Positions 1 to 5,185 of a DNA stretch of 8,603 bases are shown here, piece by piece. Made by a program: the position numbers and the translations under genes. Under the pieces are notes generated by a model. The model did no database searches and was not told where the DNA came from. It worked only from the letters and a program-made list of their open reading frames with translations. The stretch's first letter is position 1. Each line of letters begins with the position of its first letter. Origin of the DNA: Ilumatobacter sp. (GTDB taxonomy: Bacteria > Actinomycetota > Acidimicrobiia > Acidimicrobiales > Ilumatobacteraceae); the NCBI GenBank assembly GCA_029263275.1, contig JAJCXU010000655.1:1-8603 (forward strand), read 5' to 3'.

Positions 1-60
1 AGCCTGAAAGACTTCAACGGCTTTCGAGGCCGTCCCATTCGTCCGCTCTGGCAGCCTTCC
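1..60 (-). tRNA. tRNA-Ser (anticodon CGA), 3' part cut off by window edge
   Basis: Read on the minus strand from 60 downward, the sequence begins with acceptor strand GGAAGGC (60-54) and then TG and a D-arm containing CCAGAGCGG. An anticodon arm follows: stem ACGGC/GCCGT around the loop CTCGAAA, which gives anticodon CGA and reads the serine codon UCG. The start of a long class II variable arm follows before the window ends at base 1. The T-arm, the 3' acceptor strand and any encoded CCA lie outside the window, so pairing of the acceptor stem cannot be checked. Identity as serine rests on the anticodon and on the beginning of a long variable arm. Confidence 0.88.
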
Positions 61-66
61 GGAGTC

Positions 67-78
67 CACGCTAGCGTG
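67..78. repeat. 12-bp perfect palindrome upstream of the tRNA-Ser(CGA) 5' end
   Basis: CACGCTAGCGTG is its own reverse complement and lies 6 bases upstream of the mature 5' end of the minus-strand tRNA. It could be an operator or part of the tRNA promoter region, where the AGCGTG half could overlap a -10 element, or it could be chance. No function can be assigned. The surrounding stretch 61-241 holds no convincing gene, and I see no clear -10/-35 pair for the downstream operon. Confidence 0.4.
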
Positions 79-223
79 AAAACTGCTGTCCTGGTCGGTC
101 GCCAACCTCCCTGAAGAGCGGACCGCGGGAGCGACGCACGGGCGTGACAAAGCGCGGGCTCTTGTTCAAGCTGCGGTCGGTTTGGACCGATACCAGTTTA
201 TGGAATCGGTCAAGACGAGGAAT

Positions 224-231
224 GGAGGAGG
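224..231 (+). promoter_or_regulatory. Shine-Dalgarno site that fixes the roadblock gene start
   Basis: GGAGGAGG lies about 10 bases before the ATG at 242. It is inside the reading frame if translation is started at the upstream TTG (182) or ATG (200), neither of which has a comparable site. It therefore supports 242 as the true start. Confidence 0.75.
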
Positions 232-241
232 TGTCGCCGAG

Positions 242-712
242 ATGAATCAGCGAATTCCGATGGTTCCGGTCACCCCTGCCGCAGGCGGCGCATCGCCGGG
301 AGCGAGTGCACCTCTGGCCCCTCCGCCGGTGACAACTGGCGACGGCGCATCGACGACCACGCCTCCACTCGCGATCATTCTCGACGAACTGATCTCCGCT
401 GTTGACGGCGTCAACGGCGCCCTGCTCGCTTCAGTCGACGGCTTCGCGGTTGCTCGGAGCGCCGGAATGCCGAACTCGGCTGCGCACGCAGCCATCCTTG
501 CCGCAGGGATGGGGCTTGCGCACCAACTTGCCGCGATGGGCGGCGGCACCGAACTCCGTCAGCTGGTCATCGACCACGACGAAGGCCTGTTGCTGCTTTG
601 GCCACTCGGCTCGACCCGGGTGCTCGCCCTGCTCACCACTCGACGTGTCGATCAACACTCGATGCGCCAGTTCGTGCAGGCCAAGGCCCACTGGCTCGCG
701 GGCGATCAATGA
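242..712 (+). CDS. Roadblock/LC7 domain protein (MglB/CvnB-like GTPase regulator)
   Basis: 156 residues. The first 40 or so are a Pro/Ala/Thr-rich, probably disordered leader. Residues about 42-150 form a roadblock/LC7 fold: a leading helix (LAIILDELISAVDGV), the strand and turn GALLASVDGFAVARS, a helix rich in Ala and Gly (AAILAAGMGLAHQLAAM), then the strands LRQLVIDHDEGLLLLWPL and VLALLTT. Roadblock proteins form dimers that bind small GTPases; MglB is a GTPase-activating partner of MglA, and CvnB sits in actinobacterial conservons. The stop codon overlaps the start of a Ras-like GTPase gene by 4 bases (ATGA), so translational coupling and a direct protein partnership are likely. Start chosen at the ATG with a strong Shine-Dalgarno. 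No signal peptide or membrane segment is seen, so it should be cytosolic. Whether it activates or only scaffolds the GTPase is not shown by sequence. Confidence 0.9.
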   Translation: MNQRIPMVPVTPAAGGASPGASAPLAPPPVTTGDGASTTTPPLAIILDELISAVDGVNGALLASVDGFAVARSAGMPNSAAHAAILAAGMGLAHQLAAMGGGTELRQLVIDHDEGLLLLWPLGSTRVLALLTTRRVDQHSMRQFVQAKAHWLAGDQ

Positions 713-1278
713 TGTCCGACCACACGTTCAAGATTCTCGTCACCGGCCCGTATGCGGCCGGCAAGACGTCGCTGATCCAGTCGGTGTCTCAGACGCAGGT
801 CATCTCGACCGATGTCGTCACCAGTGGCGACGAATCTGCTGTCAAGGCGCACACCACCGTGGCAATGGATTTCGGTACGTACGCCATCGATGACGATGAC
901 GTACGGCTCCTGTTGTTCGGAACGCCGGGTCAACCACGTTTCCGGTTCATGACCAACATCCTCAAGGGCGATGTCGACATCGTTGCGTTCGTCCTTGATG
1001 CCGAAGCGCCTGCGACTCATGCACCGGCCGGGGTGGAACTCCGTTCGTTGCTCGCTGACCTGCAGGTTCCGGCAGTCATCGCCGTCAATCGATGCGACGA
1101 CCACGACGCAGCGCGAAACATCGCGCGGTCGCTCGGCGCCTCGGTCGGCCAGCCGGTGGTTCCTTGCCAGCTCAACGACGGCGATTCCGGTCGAGAGGTG
1201 GTCGTCGAAATTCTGATCACACTCCTCACACACATCGAAAACAACGCGCTTGTCGCGAGCGGGGCCGGGGTGGCCTGA
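709..1278 (+). CDS. Ras-like small GTPase (CvnD/MglA-type)
   Basis: 189 residues, starting at the ATG that overlaps the upstream stop (a second ATG at 712 is equally possible). Visible G motifs: P-loop GPYAAGKTS at residues 13-21; switch I region with TTVAMDFG around 49-56; G3 as FGTPGQ at 70-75; G4 as NRCD at 127-130. The G3 motif lacks the usual aspartate (DxxGQ becomes GTPGQ), as in conservon CvnD proteins and similar to the TVPGQ of MglA, while the glutamine is kept. It should bind GTP/GDP in the cytosol and act as a molecular switch with the roadblock protein encoded immediately upstream. There is no lipidation cysteine at the C-terminus. The next gene starts one base after the stop, so the three genes form one operon. 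Confident as a family member; the process it controls is not known from sequence. Confidence 0.9.
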   Translation: MMSDHTFKILVTGPYAAGKTSLIQSVSQTQVISTDVVTSGDESAVKAHTTVAMDFGTYAIDDDDVRLLLFGTPGQPRFRFMTNILKGDVDIVAFVLDAEAPATHAPAGVELRSLLADLQVPAVIAVNRCDDHDAARNIARSLGASVGQPVVPCQLNDGDSGREVVVEILITLLTHIENNALVASGAGVA

Positions 1279-1279
1279 C

Positions 1280-3076
1280 ATGTCTTCACCGATTGATACT
1301 TCAACGGGCGCACCTGCGACCCTCGACGCGCTCGCTGCCGCTGGGGAGCACGCCGGATGGCGTGTCCTCGATGCGGCGCGAGCCCAACAGTTCACGGGCG
1401 AAATCGTCTTCGAAGCGCAGCCGAACATCAGCGTGTACCTCGATACTGGCCATGCCTACTACGCATTCCGTGCTGGCGACCCGTCGCTCTGTCAGCGTCT
1501 GATCGACGCCGATGTGATCGAACCCGCGCAGATCGAACGTGGCGTCATCAGAGTCGGCAACGTCGAGAACCTCGGCCGTCTGTTCGATCGCGACCCATCC
1601 GTCGACCGCGATGCGGTGATGGTTCTGCTCGAACTGGTGACCGACGATGTGGTCACCGCCGTCGCCAACACGATCACGAGCTCTTTCACCTTGACCGCCT
1701 ATCGCCACCACGCCTCCGGCGTGCACCGGTGGTTCGTTGCGCCGTCCGATCAACAGCAACACGTCCCGGCTCAACTGGCTCCGGTCGGCGAGGTCGCACA
1801 GATCGACGCGTCGGTCACGAGCGACCTGCCAGGTCTGCCAGGTCTGTCCGACGACCTCGATGACGGTGTGCACATCGAGTGGGACCAACCACTCGGGCAC
1901 GACGATCTCGACGCTCCGACGCCACGGCATTCCCTCGACGACTCGATGCTGCAGTCACTGCTCGACGCCCCGGTCGACCCCGCTGCATCGAATGCGCCGC
2001 CAGCCCCGCTGGCACCGCCCGCTTCCTCGCTCGCCGAGTCCGCCTCGGCCGCACCAATCGATGCACCCAGCGGCGACTCGCCGTTCACGGCCAGTCCCGA
2101 TCAGCTCGACAACTCAGGACACGACACCGATGAATTCAACGGGTCCGCTGACAACTTCCAGATCGTCTGGCCGGACGGCAGTGAACAGTCCTTGATCGGC
2201 CCCGATGCCGACGTTGCTGACACCACGCCGGAGCATGACATCGACGCAGCGCTTGCGGATCACAGCGCAGCACCAGAGCCCGAAGCGTCGCCAGCTCCCG
2301 CCGTGCTTGAGGTACCCGTCGAGGACGCGCCGGTCAACACCACGATCATCGTGCCTGCCGACGAGGTCATTCCGCCGGCCCCAGAGCCGACTCCGGAACT
2401 GGTTCCCGCGCCGTTCAGCTTCGAACTCCCGGCGCTTGCCGTCTCGGACGACAATCTGCCTGAGGATCATCAGCCCGAAGAGGTCGTCGATGCCGTGCGC
2501 CGTGCGCTCGAGGCCATCGAGTCCGCCCTGGCGACACCAACCGTGCTGCCCTCCGTCGCGGTGGCTGACCTCCCATCCTTCGAGCCGACCACGCCGCTGG
2601 AGTTCGACATCGTTGATCCGTCGGTCGTCACACCCAATCCGTCCGACATGCCCGATCAGCTGGTCGATATCGAGCCGGCACCAGCCGTCGCGTCGACGGT
2701 CGAGGCCGACGTCGATGTTGCCGAGCCCGTCACCGAGTCGGTGGCCGAACCTGCCGCGACAAGCGCGGCTGCCTCAGCGCTCGAATTGGCATTGCCGCCC
2801 CAGACCGAGGTTGCCGTCGTGGCCGAGCCGGTCGTCGCCGAGCCGGTCGATGCCGAGCTCGTTGTCGAGGCTGCGCCTGCACCGCTCACTGGCTTCGCTC
2901 CGCCGACGATGAACGACAGCGCAGAAGCCGTGTACGCCCGAGCGGCAGAAGACGCCGTCCCCGCAGGCCCGGCGTCTGGTGTTGCCTCCGTGGTCTTCGT
3001 CGACGAAGAACCTGCCGACGACACCGATCGCTCTGGTGCGCTGAAGCGTCTCATCGGCAGCCTGCGCCGCAAGTAA
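1280..3076 (+). CDS. DUF4388-like protein with long disordered tail and basic C-terminal helix
   Basis: 598 residues. Residues about 20-150 look like a DUF4388 (PatA N-terminal) domain: FTGEIVFEAQPNISVYLDTGHAYYAFR, a region of helices, then a second helical block with SSFTLTAYRHH. Residues about 155-580 are acidic and dominated by Pro, Ala, Val, Asp and Glu, and are probably disordered. Inside this tail stand two candidate ordered segments: FQIVWPDG at 293-300 and a predicted helix EEVVDAVRRALEAIESALA at 400-418. The protein ends in a basic amphipathic segment, ALKRLIGSLRRK. The start at 1280 lies one base after the GTPase stop, with GGGGTGG upstream; a TTG at 1250 is less likely. DUF4388 proteins often accompany two-component or GTPase signalling in bacteria. 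I infer an effector or scaffold for the GTPase, with the tail reaching partners and the last residues possibly touching membrane or nucleic acid. No catalytic motif is seen. The domain call is by eye and moderately sure. Confidence 0.8.
   Translation: MSSPIDTSTGAPATLDALAAAGEHAGWRVLDAARAQQFTGEIVFEAQPNISVYLDTGHAYYAFRAGDPSLCQRLIDADVIEPAQIERGVIRVGNVENLGRLFDRDPSVDRDAVMVLLELVTDDVVTAVANTITSSFTLTAYRHHASGVHRWFVAPSDQQQHVPAQLAPVGEVAQIDASVTSDLPGLPGLSDDLDDGVHIEWDQPLGHDDLDAPTPRHSLDDSMLQSLLDAPVDPAASNAPPAPLAPPASSLAESASAAPIDAPSGDSPFTASPDQLDNSGHDTDEFNGSADNFQIVWPDGSEQSLIGPDADVADTTPEHDIDAALADHSAAPEPEASPAPAVLEVPVEDAPVNTTIIVPADEVIPPAPEPTPELVPAPFSFELPALAVSDDNLPEDHQPEEVVDAVRRALEAIESALATPTVLPSVAVADLPSFEPTTPLEFDIVDPSVVTPNPSDMPDQLVDIEPAPAVASTVEADVDVAEPVTESVAEPAATSAAASALELALPPQTEVAVVAEPVVAEPVDAELVVEAAPAPLTGFAPPTMNDSAEAVYARAAEDAVPAGPASGVASVVFVDEEPADDTDRSGALKRLIGSLRRK
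2822..2860 (+). repeat. 15-bp tandem repeat inside the disordered tail
   Basis: Two and a half copies of a 15-base unit (GCCGAGCCGGTCGTC, then GCCGAGCCGGTCGAT, then GCCGAGCTC...) encode AEPVV-AEPVD-AELVV. Looser AEPV-type motifs lie just upstream (about 2715-2755). This suggests that the low-complexity tail grew by repeat duplication. Length should vary between related strains. Confidence 0.6.
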
Positions 3077-3083
3077 CACCGGG

Positions 3084-3121
3084 CCATCCCGTCCGTCTCA
3101 CACACCCCCGCACCCGGATGG
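3084..3121. terminator. Weak candidate bidirectional terminator between convergent genes
   Basis: The 51-base gap between the convergent operon end (3076) and the tadA stop (3128) contains the inverted arms CCATCC (3084-3089) and GGATGG (3116-3121), separated by 26 bases. There is no run of T on either strand, the loop is long and the stem is only 6 bp. It is the only candidate in the gap and is listed with low confidence. Confidence 0.2.
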
Positions 3122-3127
3122 GATCGG

Positions 3128-3628
3128 TCAGGTGCGGCGAGAGCGGAAGAAATCGCGGAGGAGATCCCCGCAACGTGTGGCCTCGATGCCAGCGATGACT
3201 TCGACGCGATGGTTGAGGACAGCACCGTTGAGCACGTGGAAGTGATTGTCGACCGCGCCGGCCTTTGGGTCGGTCGCCCCGTACACCACTCGGTCGAGAC
3301 GAGCGTTGACCATCGCTCCTGCACACATGGTGCACGGTTCGAGCGTGACGTACATCGTGCAGTCATGCAGGCGCCACGATCCGATCTTGGTTGACGCATC
3401 ACGCAATGCGAGCACTTCGGCGTGTGCCACCGGATCGCCGGTCAGCTCTCGCTCGTTGTGCCGTGCGGCGATGACGCGACCCTGGTGGATGATCACCGCG
3501 CCGACGGGTACATCGTCGTGCTGCTCAGCGGCCTCGGCCTGCTCGATCGCGAGCTGCATCCACACATCGTGCGGCACACTCGACGCATCTGAGGAGATGG
3601 CATCGGTGTCGCCGGACGGTGCGGACAT
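3128..3628 (-). CDS. tadA: tRNA-specific adenosine deaminase TadA
   Basis: 166 residues from the ATG at 3628. TadA converts adenosine 34 of the tRNA-Arg ACG anticodon to inosine, which allows decoding of CGU, CGC and CGA. The zinc-dependent cytidine/deoxycytidylate deaminase signature is complete: HAE at 69-71 (zinc ligand His and catalytic Glu) and PCTMC at 98-102 (two zinc-binding Cys). Other TadA hallmarks are PVGAVI at 41-46, GAMVNARLDRVVYGA and the C-terminal LLRDFFRSRR. The domain begins about residue 19 (PHDVWMQLA), so residues 1-18 are a Ser/Asp-rich extension. The start is uncertain: the ATG at 3628 shares its A with the CCA end of tRNA-Ser and has no Shine-Dalgarno. A GTG at 3577 would give a 149-residue protein that begins just before the domain, and the ATG at 3559 would cut into it. 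A longer reading from 3709 only translates the tRNA and is rejected. Confidence 0.95.
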   Translation of the reverse strand: MSAPSGDTDAISSDASSVPHDVWMQLAIEQAEAAEQHDDVPVGAVIIHQGRVIAARHNERELTGDPVAHAEVLALRDASTKIGSWRLHDCTMYVTLEPCTMCAGAMVNARLDRVVYGATDPKAGAVDNHFHVLNGAVLNHRVEVIAGIEATRCGDLLRDFFRSRRT

Positions 3629-3715
3629 GGCGGAGGGAGAGGGATTCGAACCCTCGGAAGGTTGCCCTTCACACGCTTTCCAAGCGTGCCGATTCGGCCG
3701 CTCTCGCACCCCTCC
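3628..3715 (-). tRNA. tRNA-Ser (anticodon GGA), CCA encoded
   Basis: 88 bases on the minus strand, including CCA (3630-3628). Acceptor GGAGGGG pairs with TCCCTCC (one G-U pair at the bottom) and the discriminator is G. The anticodon arm CACGC-TTGGAAA-GCGTG gives GGA, reading serine UCC/UCU. A long variable arm (GAAGG-GCAA-CCTTC) marks a class II tRNA, and the T-arm GAGGG-TTCGAAT-CCCTC is perfect. It lies directly upstream of tadA on the same strand, and its last base is the first base of the best tadA ATG. It is divergent from the SRP RNA gene. Confidence 0.97.
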
Positions 3716-3780
3716 TTGGGTGGACGAACTCCGATCATGAAGACCGGCGTTCGTCTGGCCGGAAGGATATCCCGACCGGC

Positions 3781-3786
3781 TATCAT
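3781..3786 (+). promoter_or_regulatory. Possible -10 element for the SRP RNA
   Basis: TATCAT fits the TAnnnT form of an actinobacterial -10 box. It would place a transcription start near 3792, about ten bases before the outermost base of the SRP RNA helix. I find no convincing -35 hexamer at the right distance, so this is a weak call. The 86-base stretch 3716-3801 must also hold the promoter of the divergent tRNA-Ser(GGA). Confidence 0.3.
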
Positions 3787-3811
3787 TTCGGTCACGGCGA
3801 TCTCGCCGAGT

Positions 3812-3923
3812 GAGGTGGTGACCGGGTCCTGTGCAACGGACGCCCGTGAACCAGGTCAGGACCGGAAGGTAGCAGCCTTCATCGGCATCGTCTGTGTGCC
3901 GCAGATCGCCTGGTCATCACCTC
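3812..3923 (+). ncRNA. ffs: Signal recognition particle RNA, small bacterial (4.5S) type
   Basis: The conserved domain IV hairpin is present: CCAGGTCAGGACC, GGAA tetraloop, then GGTAGCAGCC (3851-3876). It is the binding site for the Ffh M-domain. The flanking conserved elements GCAACG, GTGAACC and GTGTGCCG are also there, in the order found in E. coli 4.5S RNA. The ends close with the helix GAGGTGGTGACC (3812-3823) against GGTCATCACCTC (3912-3923), which has one G-U pair. The pairing continues outward to 3802/3933 after one G-G mismatch, so the transcript may be longer than given. With Ffh it forms the SRP that targets membrane proteins, presumably including pilus platform proteins. There is no Alu domain. 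The exact ends are inferred from pairing. Confidence 0.93.
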
Positions 3924-3986
3924 AGTCGGCGAGATTCCGACACGACCGTCCGTCTCGCAGCCCGTCTCGTTGACGTTGACGTGAGC

Positions 3987-4853
3987 TCAGCCGGCAAGCC
4001 GCTCGGCGTAGGCGAGCAATTCGGGGTCCTCGAGTTCATCGCAGATCGCAGCGAACTCCGCCGTTGGCCCGCCCCATCGCCAGTCGTCGACATTGCCGAC
4101 CTCGACGTCGTAGTCGATGGTGGCGATGCGGCGAAAGAGCAAGGCATCATCGAACTGCGCCTGGAGCGTGGCCGCCAGCTTGGCCGCACCGCGCAGACCA
4201 GGTACGTCCCACTGCCCGGGGGCGGCCGGGATGTTTTCGAGATGCTCGTAGCGCGCCAGGACCGAGCTGGCGCTCTTCGCCCCCCAGCCGGGGAGACCGG
4301 GGAAACCGTCCGCGCTGTCGCCGACGAGGCCGAGGTAGTCGGGAATGGAAGCTGGCCCGACGCCGAACTTCTCCTTGACGCCCGCTTCGTCGATGATCAG
4401 TCGGTTGCGGCGATCGAACTGGACAATACGATCGCCTTCGACGCACTGTCCGAGATCCTTGTCGGCGGTAACGATCAGGACCTGTTCGACCCGTTCGTCG
4501 GCACCGGCGATGCGAGCTGCGGCGCCCAACGCATCGTCGGCTTCGAATTCGACCATCGGCCACACCGTGAAACCGGCCGCAGCCAAAGCCCGCTCCATCA
4601 CCGGAATCTGTTCGGTGATGTCGGGGTCCATGCCCTCGCCGGTCTTGTAGCCGGCGTACAGATCGTTGCGGAAACTCTCGATCACATGGTCCGACGCGAC
4701 ACCGATGTGGGATCCACCGTCCTCGATCAACGCCAGAGTGGATGACACGACGCCAGCCGCCGCGGCGTGAGGGTGACTGTCGCGGTGTCGTGATGCTGCA
4801 CCGAAGTGCTGACGGAAGAGTTCGTAGGTGCCGTCGACGAGGTGCACGCGCAT
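3987..4853 (-). CDS. Stand-alone 5'-3' exonuclease / flap endonuclease (PIN plus H3TH domains)
   Basis: 288 residues; related to the 5'-nuclease domain of DNA polymerase I and to ExoIX/FEN proteins, but without a polymerase domain. Metal-binding carboxylates are retained: D7 (HLVDGTYELF), the EADD cluster at 104-107, D131 and D133 (TADKDL). The arch or helical-gateway region has SFRNDLYAGYKTGEG (R62, Y69, K70). The helix-three-turn-helix DNA-binding element is at about 171-200 (PDYLGLVGDSADGFPGLPG, then GAKSA), with D179 and D182. It should cleave 5' flaps or degrade 5' ends in DNA repair or RNA-primer removal. Actinobacterial genomes often carry this separate family besides polA. The ATG at 4853 has no clear Shine-Dalgarno, but the protein begins at the family's expected position. 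The gene converges with ffs; the 53-base gap between the SRP helix and the stop has no obvious terminator. Confidence 0.9.
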   Translation of the reverse strand: MRVHLVDGTYELFRQHFGAASRHRDSHPHAAAAGVVSSTLALIEDGGSHIGVASDHVIESFRNDLYAGYKTGEGMDPDITEQIPVMERALAAAGFTVWPMVEFEADDALGAAARIAGADERVEQVLIVTADKDLGQCVEGDRIVQFDRRNRLIIDEAGVKEKFGVGPASIPDYLGLVGDSADGFPGLPGWGAKSASSVLARYEHLENIPAAPGQWDVPGLRGAAKLAATLQAQFDDALLFRRIATIDYDVEVGNVDDWRWGGPTAEFAAICDELEDPELLAYAERLAG

Positions 4854-5078
4854 CTGGCGAGCCTACGTCTGGTGCCTCGACGTCCTGGAACGTCGGCGCG
4901 TCGGGTTGTGTCAGCGCCGTGGTAGCGCTGTGTCAAGTCTTGCCCAAGTGGCGAGATCCGTCTGCGTGGCCAGTGGCCCGGCTGCGGCGTGAATCGAGCT
5001 GGTTGGGACCCGGTCACAGATTGCGTCGGTCCAGGTCACGGCTCCTATTGGCGCAGCGCTTGACCACTCTCAGTAAAT

Positions 5079-5119
5079 CCTCAAGAAGTGCCGATCGATG
5101 GTCGATACATCTCTTGAGG
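5079..5119. promoter_or_regulatory. Inverted repeat, candidate operator for the pilus operon
   Basis: CCTCAAGA (5079-5086) and TCTTGAGG (5112-5119) are exact inverted copies separated by 25 bases. The right arm ends 5 bases before the TTGACC hexamer (5125). The spacing, about three helical turns centre to centre, would suit a dimeric or looping regulator. The long spacer and lack of a T-run make a terminator unlikely. Function is inferred only. Confidence 0.4.
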
Positions 5120-5173
5120 CCAATTTGACCAAATGTCCGTGAACCAGATTTTTCCGCCCGCCAGACCAGAACG

Positions 5174-5180
5174 AAGGAGG
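5174..5180 (+). promoter_or_regulatory. Strong Shine-Dalgarno site of the coiled-coil gene
   Basis: AAGGAGG lies 5 bases before the ATG at 5186 and is the best ribosome-binding site in the window. It fixes the start and suggests high translation of the first gene of this operon. The pilB and pilC starts have only poor sites. Confidence 0.8.
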
Positions 5181-5185
5181 CAGCA

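Larger units (their letters stand above)
4854..5185. other. 332-base intergenic region between divergent genes
   Basis: No credible gene. It separates the minus-strand exonuclease from the plus-strand coiled-coil/pilus operon and so should carry both promoters. The right part is richer in A+T and holds an inverted repeat (5079-5119), a TTGACC hexamer at 5125-5130 that could be a -35 box (the matching -10, around 5147-5153, is poor: GATTTTT), and a strong Shine-Dalgarno. A second TTGACC is at 5060-5065. The left half has no signal I can support. Confidence 0.6.

Noticed and set aside
1..114. Open frame at the left edge on the plus strand
   Set aside because: It runs through the antisense of a clear tRNA-Ser and shows no protein-like pattern.
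182..241. Upstream TTG (182) or ATG (200) as start of the roadblock gene
   Set aside because: The strong GGAGGAGG at 224-231 sits right for the ATG at 242, and the extra 20 residues do not look like part of the domain.
598..708. Longer GTPase reading from 598
   Set aside because: It would overlap most of the roadblock C-terminus in another frame. The ATGA overlap at 709 is a classic coupled start, and the P-loop then lies at the usual distance from the N-terminus.
1826..1846. 9-bp tandem repeat (CTGCCAGGT twice) encoding LPGLPGL
   Set aside because: It is only two copies within a linker of the DUF4388-like protein and is not more than expected of such sequence.
2656..3402. 248-codon minus-strand open frame
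   Set aside because: It spans the end of the DUF4388-like gene and part of tadA out of frame. It is a low-complexity Ser/Thr/Ala shadow of the repetitive tail.
3629..3709. TadA extended upstream to 3709
   Set aside because: Those 27 codons are a translation of tRNA-Ser(GGA), and TadA proteins do not have this extension.
3934..3986. Terminator between ffs and the exonuclease
   Set aside because: I found no stem followed by a T-run on either strand, only a short GTTGAC repeat.
3894..4745. 283-codon plus-strand open frame
   Set aside because: It is antisense to the exonuclease, which has all its family motifs. It also starts inside the SRP RNA, and its length follows from the high GC content.
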